Below are positions 37,619 through 45,699 of a stretch of DNA of 64,000 nucleotides, piece by piece (position 1 is the stretch's first letter; every line of letters starts with the position of its first letter). The position numbers and the translations under genes were made by a program. Below the pieces are notes generated by a model, which ran no database searches, was not told the DNA's origin, and worked only from the letters and a program-made list of their open reading frames with translations. The DNA comes from Bradyrhizobium iriomotense. Lineage in GTDB: Bacteria; Pseudomonadota; Alphaproteobacteria; Rhizobiales; Xanthobacteraceae. Location: positions 17,127 to 81,126 of the forward strand of contig NZ_BSOW01000038.1 in NCBI RefSeq assembly GCF_030160715.1. Reading direction: 5' to 3'.

Positions 37619-38896
37619 TCAGAATCCCGCCAGCCCCTGGGGGCTGTTGTAGGGAATCTTGACGCTGGTGACCTCCGTCAGCGACCCGTCGGACTGAGTG
37701 GCATAGCCAACCAGCTTCGCGGCATTGCCGTAGATCTGATAGAGATACGCGCCGTCCGACGTGATCCAGCTATCGGCGGGGCCGCTGGTCACCGTTCCGT
37801 TCAGTCCTCTGGCGGTGCCGTCTCCCGGAACGCGGGGACATGCAGGATCCTTGGCGATCTCCAGACCACCTCCGTTGATGCGATAGCTGCAGATATTGCT
37901 GTAGCCGAAATTCGTCGCGTACACCGTTCGATCATCCGGGGAGACTGCCAGCCAGCACAGCTCGGATGGCACCCCTGCGCTCGTGTCGATCTTCACGAGC
38001 GAGCCGATGTTGAGCGTGCCGTCTTGCTGGATGGTGCCGATCGAGCATCCGTCACCGACGGCGTATCCGATGACGAAGGCATTCGGCCGTGCCTTCAGGA
38101 ACGCGATGTAGAATGGAGAGCCACCCTTCGCGTCATAGAACCTGGCCGTGCCGAGCGAACCATCCTTTTGCAGGCGGAATGCGGCGAGGCCGTCCGGATC
38201 CGGCGCATTCGATGCAATCGAATGCAGCGCTCCACCAGCCCGCTGAACCCAGAGAATAGGCGATCCATCCGGATACAGGCCCGTGTGCGCGATTGGCTCG
38301 TCGAATGTCGTACCGACGATAACGAGCTCCTCGTTGGGCGAGACCACCACCATGGTGGCTACGCGGTTCCTCTTGCTATAGGTATTGACCGTATATCGCT
38401 CCGGTCGCAGCTTCAGTTTGCCTTCCGCGTCGACGGACATCAGCCGGAGGTGATCAGGGCCGAACGAGTGCAGCACGAACAGCGTGCGAGTGGCGGGCGA
38501 GAATGCGAGCGATTTGGCGGTGCCGCTCCTGCCTTCCACGGGGTTACCCGTCGGCTTGACGTCGATGAGCTTGAGGCGCCCTTCTGCAGTCACTTGAAAA
38601 GCCGAAACGGAGTTGTCACCGCCGTTTGTGGTGAACAGAAAGCGCCGATCCGGTGTGAGAATGATGCTTCCCGCGCCCTCAAAGGCATTGGGCGCGCTCT
38701 CCTGGCCGCTGATCGGCTTGTATTCACCCGACCCCGCACCTCCAGTGCTGATGCGCTCGAGCTCGGCAAGAGAGCCGTCTGCTTTCCGCTCATAGTGAAC
38801 GATCGCATTCGCAACCTCGTTGGTCTGCATGTAGAGATGTCCAGGCTGTCCTTTCGCCCTGGACATCTCATTCGTCATCATCGCCTCTTTTGCCAT
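37619..38896 (-). CDS. lactonase-family seven-bladed beta-propeller protein
   Basis: 425 residues of repeated beta-propeller blades, each with a pattern such as SPDDRTVYATNFGYSN or TPDRRFLFTTNGGDNS. It matches the 6-phosphogluconolactonase (Pgl)-like lactonase superfamily, where many members are enzymatically uncharacterised. No obvious signal peptide is seen (MAKEAMMTNEMSRAKG), so a cytoplasmic location is likely unless translation starts elsewhere. It is last in an operon with two c-type P460-like proteins, which suggests a role unrelated to the pentose phosphate pathway. Confidence 0.85.
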   Translation of the reverse strand: MAKEAMMTNEMSRAKGQPGHLYMQTNEVANAIVHYERKADGSLAELERISTGGAGSGEYKPISGQESAPNAFEGAGSIILTPDRRFLFTTNGGDNSVSAFQVTAEGRLKLIDVKPTGNPVEGRSGTAKSLAFSPATRTLFVLHSFGPDHLRLMSVDAEGKLKLRPERYTVNTYSKRNRVATMVVVSPNEELVIVGTTFDEPIAHTGLYPDGSPILWVQRAGGALHSIASNAPDPDGLAAFRLQKDGSLGTARFYDAKGGSPFYIAFLKARPNAFVIGYAVGDGCSIGTIQQDGTLNIGSLVKIDTSAGVPSELCWLAVSPDDRTVYATNFGYSNICSYRINGGGLEIAKDPACPRVPGDGTARGLNGTVTSGPADSWITSDGAYLYQIYGNAAKLVGYATQSDGSLTEVTSVKIPYNSPQGLAGF

Positions 38897-38954
38897 CTCT
38901 CACTCCGTTGGCTGGATTGAACCAGGGGTCGTTTGTCACTGCACGAAGCGTCCC

Positions 38955-39539
38955 CTATCGCTTCAGTGCTGGGTATCCGTCGACGTAGACCCAGTCGGAT
39001 GCCTGTGCCGGCACGTGACAGGATTTGCACTCAAACATGTAATTGGTGGACTTCGACCTTGATGGATCGGTCGCATCGAACCACGACCAGCCCCAGCCAT
39101 CGCCCCACAAGTCATTGCCTGGATGACGTCCAGCGCTGTCCCTCACCATCACAAACCAGCCCTTCAGCTGATCCGCACGGCTGACAGTGCCGGTCGTCAA
39201 CTCTTTTGTTGCCGTCCTGAACACCTCTTTCACGAGCACCGTGCCATCGGGAAAATGACCGTCCTTGCGATAGGCCTCGATGGACCCGGGCGAGGCGAGC
39301 ACGACGTGCACCTCTTTGGAGCCTCGGCCTTCATCTGCCGCTATGGCCCAGCTTCCAAGCGACTGATATGTAGTGCGATAGTCTTGCGGCACGCGCAGCT
39401 TACCGGCCGCGTCAACGACTGTCGCAGCGGACGACGGATCTGCCGCCGCGGTCGCCCTTATCGCGCCATATCCGACGATCGCGATCACCGCTGCTACAGT
39501 TCCCGAAATTCCGAGATTCTTGACGCGAGCGGCTCTCAT
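38955..39539 (-). CDS. cytochrome P460-family protein, c-type haem
   Basis: 194 residues with an N-terminal export signal (ISGTVAAVIAIVGYGAIRAT, then AAADPSS). The P460 domain starts LRVPQDYRTTYQSLGSWA, and the haem-attachment motif is CKSCH near residue 172. Cytochromes P460 oxidise hydroxylamine or related nitrogen species in some bacteria; other family members have different or unknown activity. AAGGAAG precedes the ATG. It lies 39 bases after a second P460-like gene. Periplasmic; needs the cytochrome c maturation system. Confidence 0.9.
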   Translation of the reverse strand: MRAARVKNLGISGTVAAVIAIVGYGAIRATAAADPSSAATVVDAAGKLRVPQDYRTTYQSLGSWAIAADEGRGSKEVHVVLASPGSIEAYRKDGHFPDGTVLVKEVFRTATKELTTGTVSRADQLKGWFVMVRDSAGRHPGNDLWGDGWGWSWFDATDPSRSKSTNYMFECKSCHVPAQASDWVYVDGYPALKR

Positions 39540-39578
39540 AACTCACTTCCTTCGGATCGTGGTGACGAACGCGTAAGA

Positions 39579-40190
39579 TCACTTGCTGTCCAACTTGTCC
39601 AACAGGGGATAGAACTGGGTCCACACCTCGTCCTTTTTGGCATATGCGATGTGGCAAAACGCGCATTCCTCCTTCGCTTTTACTTTCGCCATCGCGGCCT
39701 TCGGCTCATGATGATTGAAGTTGAAGTAACCCCATCCATTGGTGTCGGCGAAACGCTTGGAGTCCTTCACCGTCACGTCGGCGCCGTTAAAAGGTCCGGG
39801 AAAGTAGCCCCTGCCCGACGGCTCGGTTCGAGATCCGTCCGGATTTTGGCCGGGCAAGGTAAGTTGAAGCTCCTTGAAGAAGATCGTCCCTTCGGGAAAC
39901 TCACCGGTCTTCTTGTATATCGCGTACGAGCCAGGCTCGATGTAGACGTTATGAAACTCCGGGAAACCGGCCATGCCGCCGTTCAGGGCGTTGGGCGTGA
40001 GCGGAGATCCGAGATAAACCCACTCATGGAAGTTCTTCGGCAGGAGGAGCTGCCCGTCGGCCGTGTATTCCGGCAAATAGCGCGTCGCGGACTGGGCGTT
40101 ACCATTCTTGAGCGATCCAAAGAAAACGGCTGTCGCGATCGCACTGCTCACAACGACGACGGCTGCTGTCTTATATCCAATACGCATCAT
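39579..40190 (-). CDS. cytochrome P460-family protein, c-type haem (second copy)
   Basis: 203 residues from ATG 40190 behind GGAGAG. N-terminal signal/anchor (AAVVVVSSAIATAVFFGSL), then the P460 domain (LLLPKNFHEWVYLGSPL) and the haem motif CAFCH near residue 182. It differs clearly from its neighbour, with an inserted glycine/proline-rich loop (SGRGYFPGPFNGADVTV). First gene of the operon P460-P460-propeller. Substrate unknown. Confidence 0.9.
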   Translation of the reverse strand: MMRIGYKTAAVVVVSSAIATAVFFGSLKNGNAQSATRYLPEYTADGQLLLPKNFHEWVYLGSPLTPNALNGGMAGFPEFHNVYIEPGSYAIYKKTGEFPEGTIFFKELQLTLPGQNPDGSRTEPSGRGYFPGPFNGADVTVKDSKRFADTNGWGYFNFNHHEPKAAMAKVKAKEECAFCHIAYAKKDEVWTQFYPLLDKLDSK

Positions 40191-40606
40191 GTTCTCTCCT
40201 GCGTCCTTGGTCCCGACGCGAACTCGCGTCGACGGCCGATGAGCTCTCGCTTGGCGCACAACACCTGAAATAGCGACTTGGTCGGCGTCGCGCGCGTCGG
40301 CGATTGCCGCCGCTTTTTCGATCTTGATGCATTTGGCTTGCCGGCAATTGGCACCGACCCACATCTGTACTCTCCGAATGCAACTCGCGTCGGCGCTGCT
40401 GACCTTCATGACGGTGGAGATGCGGGGCTGCCGCGGGGGCCGCGCCTGCGAGATTGCTTTGGCTTATTCAATCTTGACGGATTCTGCCTGAGGCCCATCG
40501 ACAGGCCATCGCTTCGCCTCATGTCTAGGACTAACGGTCATTTGGAGAACCAACAGCCTCTGGTTCTTGGCCGCAAAATTCAAATCAGTGTGAAAGGCAA
40601 AATGCG
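40191..40606. promoter_or_regulatory. divergent promoter region with imperfect direct repeat
   Basis: About 415 bases between the P460 operon and the molybdopterin oxidoreductase operon. Two segments, about 40302-40341 and 40452-40491, align over roughly 40 bases at about 70 percent identity (gattgc...gctt.ttc.atcttga.g.att). They could be regulator-binding sites or relics. Confidence 0.45.
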
Positions 40607-41224
40607 ATGGATGAAGCTCATATCTCTCACGGCTTCCGATCGAAGCGACAAACACAGGCGAAGGATCGCGTGCCGCCCGGGCAATATGTTACGGCCGATT
40701 TTCCGATCCTTTCGGCCGGGCCTACTCCGCAAATAAAGGTCTCTGATTGGAAATTGGCGCTTCAACTTGGTGGCTCATTGTTGGGTGTGTGGACTTGGGA
40801 AGCGTTTGAAGCGCTGCCCCAGACCACCATCAAGACCGACATCCACTGTGTTACCAAATGGTCCAAACTCGACACGACCTGGCAAGGCGTCACGTTCGAC
40901 GATCTTCTGAAAGCAGTTGGGCTTTCTGGACCGCCCGAGCCCTATGTCATGGCTCATTGCGGCGGCGGCTATACAACGAACATCCCACTCGCCGACTTGA
41001 TCGGCGGCAAAGGCATGGTTGCTACCCACTACGACGGCTTGCCAATCGCGCCCGCCCATGGCGGCCCTGCTCGCCTGCTGGTACCGCATCTCTATTTCTG
41101 GAAGAGCGCAAAATGGCTGCGCAGGATTCGCTTGATGCCAACGGACGAGCGCGGCTTTTGGGAGTCGCTAGGGTATCATAATTACGGTGACCCCTGGAAA
41201 GAGCAGAGATATGACGGTGATTGA
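40607..41224 (+). CDS. sulfite oxidase-like molybdopterin oxidoreductase
   Basis: 205 residues of the sulfite oxidase molybdopterin-binding domain without the dimerisation domain, like YuiH/YedY-type proteins. The molybdenum-ligand cysteine is at residue 81 (DIHCVTKWS). Further landmarks: VMAHCGGGYTTNIPL and PAHGGPARLLVPHLYFWKSA. No Tat signal is visible, so it may be cytoplasmic. It overlaps the following flavin reductase gene by 14 bases, implying an electron-transfer pair. The substrate is unknown. Confidence 0.88.
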   Translation: MDEAHISHGFRSKRQTQAKDRVPPGQYVTADFPILSAGPTPQIKVSDWKLALQLGGSLLGVWTWEAFEALPQTTIKTDIHCVTKWSKLDTTWQGVTFDDLLKAVGLSGPPEPYVMAHCGGGYTTNIPLADLIGGKGMVATHYDGLPIAPAHGGPARLLVPHLYFWKSAKWLRRIRLMPTDERGFWESLGYHNYGDPWKEQRYDGD

Positions 41225-41972
41225 TACTTCTGCTCTAGCCGAACGGCTTGAATGGCAGCTCGCTCAGGTGCGAGACATCGTAGCCGAAACGCATCGCGTC
41301 AAGAGCTTTATGCTGGAGCCGGTCAACTGGACGGGGCATCTGCCCGGTCAGCATATCGATATCCGGCTCACGGCGGAGGACGGCTATCAAGCGCAGCGCA
41401 GCTATTCGATCGCTTCTCCGCCTGAAGACAAGTTGCTGACGGTGACAGTGGAGCGAGTGACGGACGGCGAAGTTTCACCTTACCTTCTGGACGAGCTGCG
41501 CGTCGGCGATCGGCTTGAGTTGCGGGGACCTATCGCCCGCCATTTTGTCTGGACGAGCGGCTCCAGCGGCTCGCTCTGTCTTCTCGCGGGTGGGACCGGC
41601 ATTACGCCCCTAATGGCGATGCTTCGCCATCGCGACAGGTCATCATGTCGTACGCCGACTGTCCTGATTTATTCGGCGAGAAGCCGGGGAGACATCGTCT
41701 ATCAGAACGAACTCGATGGGATGGCGCGCAACGACACCAACCTACGCGTTGTCTATACGTTGACGCGCGAGAAAGCAAAGGATTGGGCTGGCCATCGAGG
41801 AAGGGTTGACCGGACGTTGCTTGCAACGAACTGCTTTCCGCCCGCACAAAACCCCGCGATTTACGTGTGCGGTCCTACTGCCTTTGTCGAGAGCGCTTCC
41901 GACTTCCTGGTGGAGCTCGGATTCGACTCTCTAAGCATCAAAACGGAACGCTTCGGGCCATCAGGAGGATGA
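41211..41972 (+). CDS. ferredoxin-NAD(P)H reductase-like flavoprotein
   Basis: 253 residues. FAD-binding motif RSYSIASPP near residue 64, NAD(P)-binding GGTGITPL near 126 and the C-terminal CGPTAFVE. There is no iron-sulfur domain, so it is a two-domain FNR-type reductase. ATG 41211 lies inside the end of the Mo-oxidoreductase gene. Likely passes electrons between NAD(P)H and the preceding molybdoenzyme (inference from context). Confidence 0.9.
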   Translation: MTVIDTSALAERLEWQLAQVRDIVAETHRVKSFMLEPVNWTGHLPGQHIDIRLTAEDGYQAQRSYSIASPPEDKLLTVTVERVTDGEVSPYLLDELRVGDRLELRGPIARHFVWTSGSSGSLCLLAGGTGITPLMAMLRHRDRSSCRTPTVLIYSARSRGDIVYQNELDGMARNDTNLRVVYTLTREKAKDWAGHRGRVDRTLLATNCFPPAQNPAIYVCGPTAFVESASDFLVELGFDSLSIKTERFGPSGG

Positions 41973-41976
41973 AATC

Positions 41977-42261
41977 ATGCCAAACAATGTCTCCGACCTT
42001 TTGCTCGGCGGCGATGCCGCAGCACGCCTGGTTCAGCAAATTTTCGTTCCGGATGTCACGCTGGCAAGAATCCGGTGCGAAGCATGCGACGGCGTGACTG
42101 GAATAGGCGCTTTGACTGTGTATGCAGCCCCCATGGGAGCCGTCCTGACGTGTCCCGATTGTGATAATGTGCTTATCAGAGTGGTAGACACACCGCACGG
42201 TCTGTGGCTTGAGATGAGCGGCGCCCGAAATGTCCGATTTCCAGCGCCTGTGTCGAATTAA
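41977..42261 (+). CDS. DUF6510-like zinc-ribbon protein
   Basis: 94 residues with two CxxC pairs, RCEACDG and TCPDCDN, about 30 residues apart, forming a probable zinc ribbon. It follows the reductase by four bases behind AGGAGGA. To my knowledge this small family travels with sulfite oxidase-like and reductase genes, so it is probably part of the same unit. Function unknown. Confidence 0.75.
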   Translation: MPNNVSDLLLGGDAAARLVQQIFVPDVTLARIRCEACDGVTGIGALTVYAAPMGAVLTCPDCDNVLIRVVDTPHGLWLEMSGARNVRFPAPVSN

Positions 42262-42453
42262 GCAAACTGCGCATCTGTCGGAAACGAGCGGCGGCGCAGC
42301 GGGCTCTTAAAGGCTGCGCGAAGCCGGATGCGATGTTCTAATACCAGCTCAAAGCGTCGCCAGACTCGCAGATTTTGAAACAGCCCCGTTCCGGCGCACC
42401 GTGTAGTTCTATCTGCACCCGGTGTTTCCTCCCGCCTCCCCGATCGGGTGACT

Positions 42454-42485
42454 GCGGCCGGTCGGTATGCGGCCGGCCGCCTTTC
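42454..42485 (+). terminator. GC-rich hairpin, probable terminator
   Basis: Eight-base-pair stem GCGGCCGG (42454-42461) with CCGGCCGC (42473-42480), an 11-base loop and then ctttc. It lies between the plus-strand oxidoreductase operon and the minus-strand ccmG and probably ends the former. Confidence 0.5.
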
Positions 42486-42503
42486 TGTCGCTGCCCGCTT
42501 CGG

Positions 42504-43115
42504 TTACGGGTTTCCAACAACCCAAATCGCCCTCACGGCCTTGTCAATCTCGCTCTTCAGCGCACCACCGATATTGTCGGCCGTGAGGGGACCCACCAGT
42601 TTGTACACAATCTTCCCGTCACGGCCGACAATGAACGTCTCCGGAACGCCATAGACTCCCCATTCGATCGCGGCGCGGCCGTTGCCGTCGACACCGACGA
42701 TGCCGAAGGGATTGCCGTGGCGTCTGAGGAAGCGCAGGGCTTCATCGGGCGCATCCTTGTAGCTGATGCCGACCAGCTGCAGCCGCGTGTCCTTACTCAA
42801 CTCGGTCAACAGCGTCACCTCCTCGTGGCACGGCACGCACCAGGACGCCCAGACGTTGACGATGCTGACCTTTCCCTTGAAGGCGGCAGGATCGAGCCCG
42901 GGCAACTGGGCACCATCCCTGACGAGGCCTTGTAGCGGTGGCAATGCGGTTTGTGGCGCCGGACGGCCGATCAGGGCGGAAGGGATCCGTGAGGGATCGC
43001 CGTCACCGAGGCGAAACCAGAAGATCGCAGCGAGCGCCAGAAATGCCAGCAGCGGTAACGCCAACAGCCAGGACTGAGGCCGCGATGATGCGTCTGCGGT
43101 TGTCGGTCTGCTCAT
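42504..43115 (-). CDS. ccmG: cytochrome c biogenesis thioredoxin-like CcmG/DsbE
   Basis: 203 residues. One membrane anchor (LLALPLLAFLALAAIFWF), then a periplasmic thioredoxin fold with WASWCVPCHEE, reducing apocytochrome c cysteines before haem attachment. The family segments IVNVW and YGVPETFIVGRDG are present. ATG 43115 overlaps the ccmD stop by four bases. Confidence 0.94.
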   Translation of the reverse strand: MSRPTTADASSRPQSWLLALPLLAFLALAAIFWFRLGDGDPSRIPSALIGRPAPQTALPPLQGLVRDGAQLPGLDPAAFKGKVSIVNVWASWCVPCHEEVTLLTELSKDTRLQLVGISYKDAPDEALRFLRRHGNPFGIVGVDGNGRAAIEWGVYGVPETFIVGRDGKIVYKLVGPLTADNIGGALKSEIDKAVRAIWVVGNP

Positions 43116-43291
43116 CTGATGTCCGCCGCGCCGCGGCCGGAGCGCCTGACAACGCCTCTGGCCTCGAGTTCGCCAAGCCGTTCCTGGTGGCGGCGATAGT
43201 CGATCGTGATCCAGACGATCAGGATCACCACCACGGCTGCCACCAGCGCGTACGAGATCACGACGAAGGAGGCGTAGGGACCGAGCGACAT
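43112..43291 (-). CDS. ccmD: haem exporter subunit CcmD
   Basis: 59 residues: MSLGPYASFVVISYALVAAV, a single membrane helix ending LIVWITIDYRRHQERL, then a charged tail. This is the typical CcmD pattern of a small helix protein that stabilises CcmC-CcmE. It sits three bases after ccmC and overlaps ccmG. Confidence 0.9.
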   Translation of the reverse strand: MSLGPYASFVVISYALVAAVVVILIVWITIDYRRHQERLGELEARGVVRRSGRGAADIR

Positions 43292-43294
43292 GGC

Positions 43295-44035
43295 CTACGC
43301 CGCTCGCTGATTGGCTTGCATCATCTGCAAGGACCGCACGCGGCGGCGCAAAATCTCGTTGCGTATCGCCGCCAGGTGCAACGTGATGAACAATAGCGAG
43401 AACCCCATCGTCATCATCAGCAGCGGAATCAGGAAGGCGCGGTCGAGCATCGGCCCACCCTTCCGTATCACCGAGGCCGACTGATGCAGCGTGTTCCACC
43501 AGTCGACCGAGAATTTGGTGATAGGAAGGTTGATCGCCCCGACCAGCGTCAGGATCGCAGCCGCCCGCCCCGCCCTCGACGGATCCTCCACCGCGCGCCA
43601 AAGCGCGATCAGGCCTAGATACATCAAAAACAGGATCAGCACCGAGGTGAGCCGCGCATCCCATTCCCAATAGGCGCCCCACATCGGCCGGCCCCACAGC
43701 GAACCCGTCACGAGCGCGAGGAAGGTGAAGGCCGCCCCGATCGGAGCGGCGGCCTTGGCTGCGACGTCGGCCAGGGGATGCCGCCACACCAGCGTGCCCA
43801 GTGCTGCCAAGCTCATCACGCCCCAGACGAACATTGAGAGCCACGCATTCGGAACGTGGATGAACATGATCTTCACGGTGGCGCCCTGCTGATAATCGTC
43901 GGGCGCCATCGCCGCCTGATAGAAGCCGACCAGCAGCAAGATCGCGGTCGCGCCCGCCAACCATGGCAGCATGCGCGCCGTCTGCGACAGGAATTTTGTG
44001 GGGTTGGCGAGGTCGATCAGCGTCATCGGCTTCAT
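43295..44035 (-). CDS. ccmC: haem exporter/handling protein CcmC
   Basis: 246 residues, six hydrophobic helices. The tryptophan-rich haem-handling motif is WGAYWEWDARLTS, flanked by histidines in FIHVPNAW and NTLHQSASV. CcmC loads haem onto CcmE in the periplasm. GTG at 44038 is an alternative start one codon upstream. ccmA and ccmB, which usually precede ccmC, are not in the window. Confidence 0.94.
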   Translation of the reverse strand: MKPMTLIDLANPTKFLSQTARMLPWLAGATAILLLVGFYQAAMAPDDYQQGATVKIMFIHVPNAWLSMFVWGVMSLAALGTLVWRHPLADVAAKAAAPIGAAFTFLALVTGSLWGRPMWGAYWEWDARLTSVLILFLMYLGLIALWRAVEDPSRAGRAAAILTLVGAINLPITKFSVDWWNTLHQSASVIRKGGPMLDRAFLIPLLMMTMGFSLLFITLHLAAIRNEILRRRVRSLQMMQANQRAA

Positions 44036-44107
44036 CACAGTAGCGGCAGGTCCCGGCTTCTAGGTGATGGCCGCAAAACGGAACGCCCGACAAATTCCAG
44101 ATTGCGG

Positions 44108-45424
44108 TCAAACGTCCATGATCGAGTCAATATCTGGCCGCGCGACACGCGCCTCCAGATCGATCAAGGCGGAACCGGGGGCCCGATCTCGATATATTCC
44201 AAGCCGGTCCAGAGGGGAGGGATAGTCGGGCAGACCACTTGACCAGATTTCAGCGAGAGCAGTGGTTAAGTACTCGATGTCCCTATTAGAATGAAATGGT
44301 GAAACCGTAATACGAAGCCGCTCAGTACCGCGTGGTACAGTCGGATAGTTTATCGGCTGAATGTAGATGTCGTATTGATGTAGCAACACGTCACTGATGT
44401 GTTTGCAAAGATATGCATCCCCTACCATCACGGGCACAATGTGGCTCGGATTGCGCAAATGCGGAACGCCGTGATCATCCAATTGACGCCTCAGCAGGGC
44501 AACGCGATCGTGCATGCCTTCACGCTCCACCGAACTTGATTTCAGGTGGCGAACGCTTGCAAGCGCCCCAGCGGCTATGTGCGGCGGCAGAGCCGTTGTG
44601 AAGATGAAGCCCGACGAATAGCTGCGCACAAAGTCGCACAACGCCGCGGACGCCGCGATATAGCCGCCAACTACCCCAAAGCCTTTAGCGAGCGTTCCCT
44701 CAATCACGGTGAGCCGATGGCTCTGACCTTTTTGCGAGGCGACACCACCCCCATGCGGTCCATAGAGACCTACAGCATGCACCTCGTCCAGATAGGTCAT
44801 GGCGCCATACGACTCGGCAACATCACACAGCTCTGCGATAGGTGCGATATCGCCGTCCATGGAGTAGACGGATTCAAACGCCACCAGCTTGGGCGCATCT
44901 GCGTCGACCTCGGCGAGTTTTCGCGCAAGGTCCGCGGGATCGTTGTGCGCGAAGATCCTGACCGGAGCGCGGCTGCCTCGAATGCCTTCGATCATCGAAG
45001 CATGATTCAGTTGGTCAGACAGAACAACACAATCTGGCATGCACGACGCAAGCGTGCCGAGCGCAGCCCAGTTCGAGACGTAGCCCGAGGTGAACAGCAG
45101 CGCGGCTTCCTTTTGGTGAAGATCGGCGAGCTCGCGCTCGAGCAGGACATGGTAGTGATTAGTGCCGGAGATATTCCGTGTGCCCCCGGCACCCGCCCCG
45201 CAACTATCGAGTGCGTTGTGCATGGCTTCCAGAACGAGTGGATGCTGGCCCATTCCAAGGTAATCGTTAGAACACCAGACCGCCACTTCCTTTTTCCCGC
45301 GGTCGGAATTCAAGGTTGCGCGCGGAAACTTGCCGGCCCTTCGTTCCAGATCGGCGAAGACTCTGTACCGCCCCTCTCTACGCAGTTCATCGAGCCGCTC
45401 GCAAAAATACGCATCATAGTTCAT
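44108..45424 (-). CDS. hemA: 5-aminolevulinate synthase
   Basis: 438 residues. PLP enzyme condensing glycine and succinyl-CoA, the first step of tetrapyrrole synthesis in alphaproteobacteria. Landmarks: VWCSNDYLGMGQHP, GGTRNISGTNHYH, LDEVHAVGLYG and the PLP lysine in TLAKGFGVVGGYIA. The C-terminus extends about 30 residues past the usual end. ATG 45424 gives the family start MNYDAYF. It directly precedes ccmC, so it may be a second, pathway-dedicated isozyme (inference). Confidence 0.95.
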   Translation of the reverse strand: MNYDAYFCERLDELRREGRYRVFADLERRAGKFPRATLNSDRGKKEVAVWCSNDYLGMGQHPLVLEAMHNALDSCGAGAGGTRNISGTNHYHVLLERELADLHQKEAALLFTSGYVSNWAALGTLASCMPDCVVLSDQLNHASMIEGIRGSRAPVRIFAHNDPADLARKLAEVDADAPKLVAFESVYSMDGDIAPIAELCDVAESYGAMTYLDEVHAVGLYGPHGGGVASQKGQSHRLTVIEGTLAKGFGVVGGYIAASAALCDFVRSYSSGFIFTTALPPHIAAGALASVRHLKSSSVEREGMHDRVALLRRQLDDHGVPHLRNPSHIVPVMVGDAYLCKHISDVLLHQYDIYIQPINYPTVPRGTERLRITVSPFHSNRDIEYLTTALAEIWSSGLPDYPSPLDRLGIYRDRAPGSALIDLEARVARPDIDSIMDV

Positions 45425-45699
45425 GAGCCACCTGGAAGCCGCAATGAATGCCAATTCCAACTCGCGGCCGCTCGCACTCTTTCGCAAGAGTCGCGAAGCC
45501 AAGCTGCCAGACACGACGGTAGTCCATTTTGATTGTAGCGTCTGTTGTTGAATTGCTCAGGCTTTGGGGGCATTGCCTAATGTTGGCAAGCTGGCACAAG
45601 CTCAATCGATGAAAGCGACGTGGTACGAGAGCCTTTGCGAGGTGGGATCCTCAAGCGAAGCTGAGACCGACGAAGCTGAGGCACGGTAAGAGCCGCCAT

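Noticed and set aside
37574..38920. 448-codon plus-strand open frame opposite the beta-propeller gene
   Set aside because: Long only because of high GC; the minus-strand product has clear propeller repeats and the plus-strand translation matches nothing.
39123..40268. 381-codon plus-strand open frame over both P460 genes
   Set aside because: Antisense shadow; the minus strand carries export signals and CxxCH motifs in both genes.
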